Assembly (NCBI GenBank): GCA_963921935.1
Contig: OY998180.1
Coordinates: 99,698,110-99,762,109 of the forward strand
Origin: Galeruca laticollis
Taxonomy: Eukaryota; Arthropoda; Insecta; Coleoptera; Chrysomelidae
Length of the DNA stretch: 64,000 nucleotides
Direction of reading: 5' to 3'
Shown: positions 57,701-64,000 of the stretch, one piece after another
How the letters are laid out: the number at the start of each line of letters is the position of its first letter
Position numbering within the stretch: the stretch's first letter is position 1
Position numbers and translations under genes: made by a program
The notes under the pieces: generated by a model
Told to the model about the DNA's origin: nothing
Seen by the model: only the letters and a program-made list of their open reading frames with translations
Database searches by the model: none

Positions 57701-57883
57701 AGTAGTTATATCTAAAAACTCCCTAGGACAAAATTCCATAATTCTGTCTTTTGTAATTTTTTAGAAACGTCGTTTAGGAAAGCACTGGATGAAGAGTGGT
57801 TTAACAAAGTTCTATAATTTTTAGGACACGCAGATGTAGCAAGAAATTTGATTAGACAATATCAGCATAGTTTAACAGGATGA
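45496..57883 (+). CDS. CNOT10: CCR4-NOT transcription complex subunit 10 (14 exons, 657 aa)
   Basis: The exons, all with GT-AG boundaries, are 45496-45584, 45639-45795, 47793-47928, 47983-48146, 48197-48334, 48454-48560, 48616-48767, 48821-49011, 52901-53013, 53086-53213, 53391-53586, 53647-53804, 53859-54044 and 57825-57883. The 1974 coding bases are an exact multiple of three with no internal stop. The product is an all-helical TPR-type scaffold, somewhat shorter than vertebrate CNOT10 (about 740 aa). In animals CNOT10 binds CNOT11 and the CNOT1 N-terminus, forming a module of the cytoplasmic mRNA deadenylase. Hallmarks include IIQFNQAVLLYHQKQYTAAL, GKPNLACHYLQMAL and LLGHLYTAESLIYLDKISEA. 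Most introns are ~50-130 bp; three (2, 8 and 13) are swollen to 2-3.9 kb by mobile elements. Confidence 0.95.
46080..46435. mobile_element. MITE-like element in CNOT10 intron 2
   Basis: GGCGGCTTGACATGGATCAA, then TACAACATC, near 46087 is mirrored at about 46430-46370, where the reverse complement reads CCACTTGACATGGAGCATTA, then CAACATG. The ends are imperfect inverted repeats of roughly 45 bp. A C(11) run follows at about 46432. There is no ORF of note. Confidence 0.5.
46490..47110 (-). pseudogene. LTR-retrotransposon pol remnant (integrase C-terminal region)
   Basis: The minus strand, around 46715-46590, reads DFSIVDFVYVENEKKLNRKK, then IDVLRLGPYRI and, after a stop, SIFEVDTG. This is the basic C-terminal/GPY-type module at the end of gypsy-type pol. 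Around 47000-46930 it reads NKYARTRVAHYCVEKYNETE, resembling integrase end sequence. No LTRs were seen. It is inserted in CNOT10 intron 2, antisense to the gene. Confidence 0.55.
47220..47735 (-). pseudogene. RTE-like LINE reverse transcriptase fragment
   Basis: The minus strand reads IIMANDKEDIEYMARKLQEE, then YWRWCLEIKV (47730-47650, around the RT active-site loop), followed by TTKIYDTLKKSSLLYGVETW and RLAENNKRKLEPVEIDFFKM (47545-47400). The L-L-Y-G-x-E-T-W box is typical of RTE-like and related LINE RTs. Stops and frameshifts break the frame. Antisense in CNOT10 intron 2. Confidence 0.65.
47793..49011 (+). CDS. CNOT10: CNOT10 exons 3-8 (TPR-like helical repeats)
   Basis: Exon 3 (IKLERLDDIDHCIIQFNQAV onward), exon 4 (DECLAKQVSLLVIEIQLCLR onward), exon 5 (IQLPPPKPLPEKFEKKLLKY onward), exon 6 (NIDALFLAANIEYLKGSYEE onward), exon 7 (HECGESSTLMFYNNMGAIHH onward) and exon 8 (SEKSLFTLGGSKYHELMFNL to WLRIAECCIMVHKE). 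Introns 3-7 are 54, 50, 119, 55 and 53 bp. For exon 6 the acceptor TTTTTCAG at 48453 was chosen because the upstream AG at 48432 would bring an in-frame TGA. Confidence 0.93.
49105..52310 (-). mobile_element. LOA-like LINE with RNase H, 5'-truncated, in CNOT10 intron 8
   Basis: Minus-strand order: endonuclease-RT linker (52258-51767, DAPWWNENLSNPRKEVCRLF), RT fingers (51712-51497, YKSPGVDGIFPALLQQG), DISGAFDN-like box, TQGTPQGGVISPLLWSLVVD (51227-51039), catalytic MGYADDIVLIVRG (50997), then RNase H (50344-49940: RWYRDGSNTTIGAGAGVFGP, QAEILAIERC, IHSDSQAAIKAL, with D-E-D visible) and a Cys-rich tail (49826-49368). The 3' end has a TAAA repeat tail at 49105-49125. RNase H after the RT places it in the LOA/I group. 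Frameshifts at several joints inactivate it. Confidence 0.85.
51016..51077. repeat. two abutting perfect palindromes in the LINE RT
   Basis: CGTTAGCCTGTAGA (51016-51029), one base, then TCTACAGGCTAACG; immediately GATGAGTTGCTCTACA (51045-51060), one base, then TGTAGAGCAACTCATC (to 51077). They lie in the RT between VDELLYTVEQ and FECMGYADD. Removing about 30 bp would restore a continuous RT-like spacing. Confidence 0.9.
52311..52900. other. rest of CNOT10 intron 8
   Basis: No coding match. TTCCATTCTAT at 52625-52635 equals 49094-49104 next to the LINE tail and may be its target-site duplication. If so, 52311-52624 belongs to the inserted unit but is not recognisable LINE sequence. The acceptor ACATTTTCAG ends at 52900. 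Confidence 0.45.
52901..54044 (+). CDS. CNOT10: CNOT10 exons 9-13 (C-terminal helical region)
   Basis: Exon 9 (TNEIDFEGQKNIIMDFVGSR onward), exon 10 (ESQSYAVPVPSLEFASLCLR onward), exon 11 (GVTPPAPPPSPGPCPSNPLT onward, a proline-rich loop, then NGILIASAYVSLCLGDYILS), exon 12 (LLGHLYTAESLIYLDKISEA onward, LNPENIKDISFEL) and exon 13 (WFPNNIQSVYSVMQYNIAVA to IIYIELQL). Introns 9-12 are 72, 177, 60 and 54 bp. Phases agree at every join. Confidence 0.93.
54133..54310. repeat. left arm of inverted/direct repeat system in CNOT10 intron 13
   Basis: ACGTTTCTAAAAAATTACAA (54148) followed by AATTATGAAATTTT is repeated inverted at about 57715-57775. The adjoining TTTTGGGGTCTTCCAGTTCA (about 54193), then TATTATATTTGTTATTTTAATT, is repeated in direct orientation at about 57460-57510. 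CGCCCTGTATATTTT at 54239 resembles other repeat termini in this window. Confidence 0.7.
54536..54859. mobile_element. MITE with 33-bp TIRs in CNOT10 intron 13
   Basis: The left TIR (54536-54568) begins CACCGTACATATAAAAGCAT. The right TIR (54827-54859), reverse-complemented, begins CACCGTACATATAAAAGCCT; 32 of 33 positions match. The 258-bp interior is markedly GC-richer than its surroundings (CCGGCGGATTTACGAGGGAC, GGGTAAAGCGGGTTCGC). TTAT precedes the left end and appears three bases after the right end. The superfamily is not identified. The frame at 54380-54841 merely reads through the element. Confidence 0.8.
55360..57400 (-). mobile_element. CR1-like LINE, endonuclease to RT, decayed, in CNOT10 intron 13
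   Basis: The minus strand encodes endonuclease pieces (57321-57085: SRHMGGFMLYIRSDYDFSVF, EFCLVGCLYHSPSSTYSKF), a linker (56758-56245: MQKFHFDSVDTEVIYQEILE, NIRFVTADGQTILKDSMGIV) and RT (about 55990-55680: KAEEFRPINTLPPMEKRLET, FLDLKRAFERIDRKLLLFKL, EQYGICGEVHDWLKDYLTNR). Stops and indels occur throughout. The catalytic YADD region would be near 55560 (about NEFINLFADDTLIACHDVD on the minus strand) and looks preserved. Antisense to CNOT10. Confidence 0.7.
57440..57780. repeat. right arm of the repeat system in CNOT10 intron 13
   Basis: 57460-57560 is a direct copy of 54193-54290. 57715-57775 is an inverted copy of 54140-54195: the reverse complement reads ACGTTTCTAAAAAATTACAA, then AAGACAGAATTATGGAATTTT. 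The two arms bracket the MITE and LINE. Confidence 0.7.
57825..57883 (+). CDS. CNOT10: CNOT10 exon 14 (terminal coding exon)
   Basis: The acceptor CTATAATTTTTAG ends at 57824. With one base from exon 13, the exon reads GHADVARNLIRQYQHSLTG, then TGA at 57881-57883. It completes the IELQLG helix of exon 13. The C-terminal tail seen in vertebrate CNOT10 is shorter here. It is separated from exon 13 by 3780 bp of mostly mobile-element DNA. Confidence 0.85.
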
Positions 57884-58590
57884 TACCAAAATAATTCTAA
57901 ACGTCAAAAGGTTAAATAATTTAATGGGAAATATTGACCAGAGATTTGTATATTATTTTTATTTTTCTAATTCTTTAATTTATTTTACCTAATGCTGTTA
58001 GGTATTTGTCGTTAATTTAACAAATGTCGACATAAGTCTTCATACTTCCCAGTATCCCAGATATTATTTTTAGAAGGTATGAGTTAGTTAGCAACTCAAC
58101 CAGAATTATTCATAGTGAACGTTCTCGACTCGGTCAATATATTTCTTATGCAAAGTTATAGCCACACTCTCCTTGGCTTTATGGCTCTTATCAACACCTC
58201 TGTATATTACAATGTATTCTCCATATTTTTTAATCTTCAAAAATACCTGACGCATATTTTTTATATGTTCAGTCTTTCTCCCTTCATTAGTTTTTCTATT
58301 ATTCGCCGATACTTTATTGTAAGTTCAATTAAAACTTCTCCTAGGAATAAGCGTTATCAATAAGAATTTGAGGGTTTAATCAAATTTAGCAATACAATGT
58401 AATGTATATAAATGTATAAAAAATGTATTTTAAACCATAATATTATAGGATGAGGCTCTTTTAAACAATGTAATATAGTATGTGAAACATAAGATAATTA
58501 CAATTATTGTTGCTTGCGAAACTTGTAGAAAATGTACAATATTTTGAAAAATAAATATAATTATAAAAAAACGATACACCTATATTTGTA
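57884..58590. other. CNOT10 3' UTR and convergent intergenic region
   Basis: AT-rich, no coding. AATAAA at 58550-58555 (+) is a possible but distant polyadenylation signal for CNOT10. A convergent minus-strand exon ends at 58591. Confidence 0.4.
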
Positions 58591-58802
58591 CTAAACGCTT
58601 TTGAATGATTCGACACTACAGACACTATAATAATCACCGTCACCAGCAGATCTCGACGAATTCACGCTATAAAAACTGGTCAATGAAATGCTTCTACTAA
58701 ACGATGTGGAACTCATCGATCTTTGAGTTTTTATTTGTGGAATTTGGTTTTTAGGTGTTTCTTGGTTAAGAGATTGGTTATCATCGATTGTCTTGGCAGG
58801 TA
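58591..58802 (-). CDS. putative terminal exon of an unidentified minus-strand gene
   Basis: An acceptor (minus strand TATATATTTTCAG, AG at 58804-58803) precedes an open frame: PAKTIDDNQSLNQETPKNQI, then a Ser-rich stretch (RSMSSTSFSRSISLTSFYSV) and an end in SVCSVESFKSV, with the stop at 58591. The exon starts with the second base of a codon. It is less AT-biased than its surroundings and has no mobile-element hallmark. No family is recognised. A chance ORF cannot be excluded; upstream exons would lie to the right, possibly outside the window. Confidence 0.45.
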
Positions 58803-58985
58803 CTGAAAATATATACACTGTGAGCAATTTAAGTGAAAATAGGAAGAAATATTTTGTGTGCACATAGAGTTGTAGTAAACCTAATCCTCATGACATTGTT
58901 CAAATTTTGATACATGCTTGTTTAATAATTTTATCCACCAATTAATTCTCAATTTAAATCGTTTGAATAGTTTGTATAATCATCT
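58803..58985. other. no gene recognised
   Basis: Short AT-rich spacer, possibly intronic for the minus-strand gene. Confidence 0.4.
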
Positions 58986-59590
58986 TAACATATAATTATA
59001 TCATATAGCATTCGACAACAAAGTCTAGGATCAGGGGTTCATAAATAACATGAAAACTTTTCTTCTCATTTTAAAACATCCCATCTGATAGACAATTTGG
59101 AACAAGAATAAATGACAAGACCGTCCAATACCAGCAGATGAAATCTGGAGTCTGACAGGACTGTTTTTAGGACCATTACTATATCATATAACATTTGATA
59201 AAGTTTGGAATGAGGAGTTGATGAATCAAATGAAAACTTCCTGCAAACTATAATCTTTTAAAATCTTATCTGACAGACAATTTGTAACAAAAATAAATGA
59301 CGAAACCTTCCAATACTTACATAATATCGAGAGTCATTATAGCTTTAGTCACAAGGATCTCATTATAGAATCTGCGAATGAACAAGACCTCTTCCACACT
59401 GAAGAATGAAAATCAATGAAACCGAATCACAGCCTATTATCTTCATATGCGTAAAATACCTAGGGCTACATCTTGATTCCAAGATCATTTGAAAACAACA
59501 CATCTCACAAAAAAAGAATAAAATAGACATAACAATGAGGAAATTATATGAGTGTTTTTGTATGGTTTCACTTCAAGATCTAAAATTTTT
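58986..59590 (+). mobile_element. Jockey-like LINE RT fragment with a 182-bp internal tandem duplication
   Basis: The plus strand reads (I)LSDRQFVTKINDETFQYLHN at 59265-59330, ICVKYLGLHLDSKII at about 59445-59490 and KNKIDITMRKLYECF at about 59515-59560, matching the Jockey RT region after the PQG box. A diverged second copy of 59180-59335 lies at 58998-59153 (DRQFGTRINDKTVQYQQMKS), a spacing of 182 bp. Stops and frameshifts are frequent. Confidence 0.6.
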
Positions 59591-59647
59591 TCATAAGTGA
59601 AAAGTCCCGTTGAGGAAAATATTCCTCCAAAGAATACTACTATTTAA

Positions 59648-61310
59648 ATAATAATAATAATTTATTTTCAAAAAATTCCATATACAAAAAAAACAGATGG
59701 TTTACAATTTCAAAATAGTTTGCAAGTATATAGTTTATTCATGTAAAAGTAAAATGAAAATAAAGTAGGAGAAACCCACTGAAATCTTTCGACTTGTGCG
59801 TGGGTGAAGGCTCTTTGTTCTCGAGAAGGTTGGTACGTCCATTTTGTTATGAATTAAGACGATACAAAACTGAATAGATACAGTAATATTTAAGAGACGT
59901 AAAATACATATACAAAACAAAACAATAACTCCAAATTAGACAGGTAAATACAAATAAATAGCTATTAAAATCATACTAAAATCGTACTATTAGAGATATA
60001 AATACTTTTTAAAACTACCACAGCAAATAAAATAAGTACACAGTTTACTAAGGCGAATTCAATAATTGTTATGTCTTGGTTTTCTGAACTATTGAGATAA
60101 CGTATTTTTGATGGGCAGCTAAAAAATATAGGGTAATGTAAAGTATTTCAATTTTACATATAATAACGCTCTATGTTAAGAGGATCAGCGAGACAATTGT
60201 ATTAGTTTGCAGCCATTTTTTATTTTTGAACATTATAGGTGAGTTTATTTCACGAATTTCTAACGGGATTCCATTGTACAATCTTGGACTGAGAAACACA
60301 TGACTTCTCAAGGTAAGAGTTTTGTTCACTTTTGGAATGTATACAGCAAGAGGTTGATTTCTGGTCGAGTACTTATTCTTTGTAGAGGTTTTGGTAAATT
60401 TTTCTTTATTTATTACACACTGAAAATAAAGTTGTTTGATATCTAGGACTTGCGATAAGTCAAAAAGTTCTACTATGGGAAATTTTTTGTCTTTACCATA
60501 GATTATTTTTAAGATCCATGTTTGTAGGATTATGATTGGGGATATATGGTGATTATATGCACCACCCCCTGCAATTAAACCATACCTGAGTTGTGATTCA
60601 ACTAAGGCGTAATATATAGACTTCAACTGTTCAACATTTACCATCGTTTTGTAGTGCCTAAATAAGTGAAGCAAACTACGTAATTTTCCAGTTAGTTTTT
60701 TAATATGGTGGTCCCATTTCAGATTGCAGTCGATGATCAGACCCAAGTAGTTAGTTATAGTGGTCGGTAGTATTGAGAAAGTTATTGTTGGGGTTGTTTG
60801 CTAGAGAGGGGGGATGTTTTCAAAATTGATTTTCTGTATACTGAAGGGCACATATTGTGTTTTATCAAAGTTGATGGTTAATTTCCAAGAGTCAAACCAT
60901 TCTTTTACTTTTAAAAAGTCTTCTTGTGCCTTATTGAGTAAGTCTGTCCACTCATTTGCGTTATAGAAAACTGCAGTATCATCTGTGAAGCTTATAATTT
61001 GGCATTCGGTATCAAGGTAGAACAGGTTATTCAGGTAAATATTGAAAACAGGGACCTAGCACAGTGCCCTGTGGTACACCATACTCGATGGTATTGAACT
61101 AACTCAAAGTTCCCTGAATATCTACACATTGGCTTCTTTCTGACAAATAGCTCCTCAACAACTCCAGGCATGGTCCTCTCATTCCAAGTTCCTCCAGCGT
61201 CTCAATCAGTTTCTCATGGCTTACGGTATCGAAAGCTTTAGCCAAGTCCACAAAGATACAAAGTGACGGTTTTCCCTCGTCAAGGGATTTATATATTTTT
61301 GAGGTAAGAG
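59648..61310 (-). mobile_element. CR1-like LINE, RT C-terminal half and 3' end
   Basis: The minus strand at 61290-61050 reads PSLCIFVDLAKAFDTVSHEK, LIETLEELGMRGPCLELLRS and YGVPQGTVLGPCF. At 61000-60850 it carries TDDTAVFYNANEWTDLLN (catalytic F/YxDDT loop) and FDKTQYVPFSIQKINFEN. An intact 191-codon C-terminus follows at 60746-60171 (MGLIIDCNLKWDHHIKKLTG, SIYYALVESQLRYGLIAGGG, FLSPRLYNGIPLEI). The 3' tail is a (TTA)n repeat at about 59650-59665. It is 5'-truncated near 61310, with some frameshifts. Confidence 0.75.
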
Positions 61311-62645
61311 ATTATTTAATTGTGATATTTATGTGTCTCAGTTCTCAAATTGTTAGAACATGTATATACTCTAAAGTGTTTAGCACTTAGCTCTCCTGCT
61401 TTGTTAAAAATAAATTGTCAAGTGAAGTGACAGGAATTTTATTGTAAAGAGCAAAGTAATTTTTTCTTCAGTCTTCTTTCCAACATTACATGGCCACAAG
61501 AATATTTTAAATGTAATCCTTTTTATTGTAATTCGTGTAACCGTTTATAGTATTTAATTTATTAAATTAGTTTTATTGTTGTCATAATTCTCGAATAGAT
61601 AGTTTCTTCAAGAATTTAGTGACCTAAATCGAAGAGAAAATTAATAGAAGTATTCTCGTTTCTATCTATTTGATGGTCCTTCGTGTAGCCGAATACAAAA
61701 CAAATCAAACCCTGTTATTTAAAAGGCATTTTAAATAAGTGGTACGTAGTGAGCAGGTAGAAAATCAGGACAAGTAAGGTAACATTTTTTATTAAAAATA
61801 CGACATCTTGCTAATTTCATTAGATGGTGGGCCAGCATTGGTGGTTAGAAATTTTCACAATGTGAAACACTTGTGTGTTATATGTATCAACAATTATAAG
61901 TGGCAGAAATTGGTTTAAACAAATTCTGCATCGATGGACTTGCTTCACTTTAATACTCAATCATCCAAGTATGGAAGGTAGAGGTCAGGAGCACCGTCTC
62001 TGTGTATCAGAAAGTATCCGTCCAAAGCCATTATTAAGGGGATGCCACTGTAGCAAGAGTGTACATTTTAAATGAAACGCTAAAAATTAAAGAATAAGGA
62101 GAGTTAGATAAATACAGAATGAGAAACTTCCGCTTTGAAATGGAACTATTTTCGAAAACAAAAACATTAATTAATATAAACACGATATCAGAGATTGATA
62201 ATTTTTTTACACCTATCGTTTGTAAATATATAATGACGATGGATTAATAGCAAACAAAAAAAACATCAGGAATTCGGACAAAATTAAAAATTTGAAAATT
62301 ATTGATGGACAATTTAGATGGATTTTATGACAGTTATATTTATTTATTAGTTAACAATCCACAACAATTAATTGATTTTCAACATTATCTCACACTAACT
62401 TTGTTGGGTTATATTTACCAAATAATATTCAACTACATGAATAGTTATATTTTCTACAAGCCCTATATCATTAACAACACTCGAGTCATTGAAAATATTA
62501 AATATTCGAACTCAGCATATTTCACGTTCTCTATAATGGAGTTCATATCATACCACCATTGTACACAATTATACTTTTTTCGTCGAGCTTTTAGGACTCA
62601 TTAATTGTGACGAGTTTATCCACTTTTTAATCACAATATTAAAGA
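61311..62645. other. no gene recognised
   Basis: AT-rich DNA. The 100-codon plus frame at 62302-62604 is Tyr/Asn/Ile-rich, as expected of AT-rich random sequence, and shows no domain. Nothing else is recognised. Confidence 0.4.
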
Positions 62646-63260
62646 GTGTAGTCTTCCCTATCTTATGTCCAGATTATTATTAAACTCTTTGGATATTCCT
62701 TCGTTTATGTTGTCGCTTTGGATTCTTCAATGGGCTTATACAGTATTTTTATTCTTACTATATATCTCAATATTAAATTCACATTTCTCTAGAACTTGCT
62801 TTGCAGTATCTACTATGGATCTGTTTTTCCTGAAGCCTAAATGGTATTCCCCAATTTTATCCTCCATGTGTTCTAGTAGTATTCTCCTTTTAGAAGCAAT
62901 TTGTTTACTGTATCAACGATATTCATCTTAATATTGGAATAATTATAACTGATTTTCATTCTTAGGGTATTTTCTCACTTGCTCATATTTCTTCTACTAA
63001 CTGATACAATATTTTTCTCATCATACTTTATCATTTCATTTATTATGTTGTCACGGTGTTGGGTTTTAATTTCTTTTCTAGTCTTCGGATGATATACATA
63101 TTTCTTTTTTCTTTCATAATTCTTTTGCAATCTCTATCAATCCACTTGTTTGTTTGATATTTATTTTTCTCGTTTACAATTTGTCCGTTGTTGTAATGAT
63201 ACACACTTGGGGTTGTTAAATTTTTTATCAATATGCTCTTTTTACAGTGTTCTTCTCTAG
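62646..63260 (-). pseudogene. RTE-like LINE RT fragment
   Basis: The minus strand at 62900-62790 reads RRILLEHMEDKIGEYHLGFR, then KNRSIVDTAKQVLEK (RT fingers/palm, GFRKNRS box). At 63231-63050 it reads NEKNKYQTNKWIDRDCKRIM, then KEKRNMYI, resembling the linker upstream of RTE-type RTs. Stops occur in between. Confidence 0.6.
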
Positions 63261-63432
63261 ATGAATCTTTATGTACCCAAGCTGACTAGTGTTGTTCACT
63301 GAAACAATTTCAATATACCTTGTTTAAGTTTATTTTCTCTTTTAATTTTGCCCCCTTAATGTATTCCTGTTCTTTCTCAAGCCAATTAGTTGATAGTACG
63401 TAACAAAATCGAAATATTTTAGTTTTGTAATA

Positions 63433-64000
63433 CACTTGCGTGCAGAGAAATCGACCCACTGTAGACTTTTGACTTTAACTATATTTTTTTAGAAACTATT
63501 TATCAGATGAAAAAAAGTATATGCTGTTTGAAAGACAATTTAATATGAGTTTAAATTTCTCAAGGGTGTTTTTTGTTTATATGCCTAGCAACCAGTAAAC
63601 CAATAGAACGTATTTATATGGTAATTCTAACAAGAATAACAAACTTATGATAGATTGGAATTATTGCCTTTGCAATTGAAATTTGCACATTATTCGTTTT
63701 CCATCATTTGATTAGTTTTTATCTGTTAGTTTAAGCATACTACACTGCAAAAAAAACCGCCCACGTAATGGCTTTAATCGTAAATGGACTTAGTCAGCGA
63801 GCTGTTTCTCGACAACTGAATATGACACGCGCATCGGTTCAGAGTATGCCAACGTTACGAAGAGAGTGGATCCTTTGATCGGTGACCTGGAACAGGCAGA
63901 AAACGATATACAACGGATCGTGATGACCGCTTTATTGTATCAACATCATTAAAAAATCATCGTCTAAATGCGGTTCAAGTGCAACAACAGCTCCGTGAAA
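63433..64000 (+). mobile_element. Tc1-type element, 5' part, truncated by the window edge
   Basis: TA at 63431-63432 is followed by CACTTGCGTGCAGAGAAATC, then GACCCACTG, a Tc1-like left terminus. From 63769 the plus strand encodes NGLSQRAVSRQLNMTRASVQ, then after frameshifts RYERV, RFIVSTSLKNHRLNAVQVQQ, then QLRE. This is the paired-type helix-turn-helix region of Tc1 transposases. Several frameshifts make it inactive. The DDE domain and right end lie beyond 64000. Confidence 0.75.

Noticed and set aside
62302..62604. 100-codon plus-strand ORF, Tyr/Asn-rich
   Set aside because: Composition is that of random AT-rich DNA, no domain, no splice context.
1..64000. CRISPR arrays, rRNA or bacterial-type operons
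   Set aside because: The sequence is eukaryotic, with GT-AG introns. The repeats are satellites, microsatellites or TIRs, not spacer-separated palindromic repeats.

Overview
The window is nuclear DNA from an animal, most likely an insect and perhaps a beetle (inference from AT-richness, short introns and the mix of transposable elements). Only three conserved host genes can be recognised. They are the last exon of a Na+/Ca2+ exchanger (NCX/Calx type, 4317-4521, +), a complete FCF1 rRNA-processing PIN-domain gene (44446-45109, -) and a complete 14-exon CNOT10 gene (45496-57883, +; 657 codons plus stop). A probable terminal exon of an unidentified minus-strand gene lies at 58591-58802, tail-to-tail with CNOT10. 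FCF1 and CNOT10 are head-to-head and share a 386-bp intergenic promoter. FCF1 belongs to the small-subunit processome. CNOT10 belongs to the CCR4-NOT deadenylase complex.

Most of the rest is transposable-element (TE) debris, often nested. 1-2310 holds a ~170-bp satellite-like repeat. 2846-4181 is an inverted pair of PIF/Harbinger fragments. 5400-10200 is a Jockey-type LINE (-) split by a 2603-bp pogo/Tigger-type element (7363-9965) with TA target duplications, 26-bp inverted ends and one long reading frame broken only by stop codons. 10980-13728 is a decayed multi-exon DDE-type transposase-like gene (-). 17230-18190 is an RTE-like endonuclease remnant (-).

21364-30619 is a Ty3/Gypsy element with 156-bp LTRs. 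Its 5' LTR is split by a 3562-bp hAT element, flanked by an 8-bp duplication of the LTR. Its reverse transcriptase is split by a 1316-bp insertion that I cannot classify. Further right are a MITE with a GATGCGTC array (32.3-32.7 kb), a THAP-domain fragment (33.1 kb), a Harbinger fragment (35.1 kb), several (AT)n/(GT)n tracts, two hammerhead-ribozyme-like motifs (38.3 and 39.7 kb), a ~520-bp fold-back element (40.2-40.7 kb), a CR1-like LINE (40.9-42.5 kb) and a hAT tail (42.7 kb).

The CNOT10 introns have absorbed a MITE, a gypsy pol remnant and an RTE-like fragment (intron 2), a ~3.2-kb LOA-like LINE with RNase H (intron 8), and a 33-bp-TIR MITE plus a CR1-like LINE, both bracketed by long inverted repeats (intron 13). 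CNOT10 still has canonical splice sites and an open frame throughout. From 58.9 kb to the right edge there are Jockey-, CR1- and RTE-like LINE pieces and the 5' half of a Tc1 element that runs off the window. No tRNA, rRNA or CRISPR was seen. Exon joins and family assignments come from reading the sequence by eye; no database search was possible.
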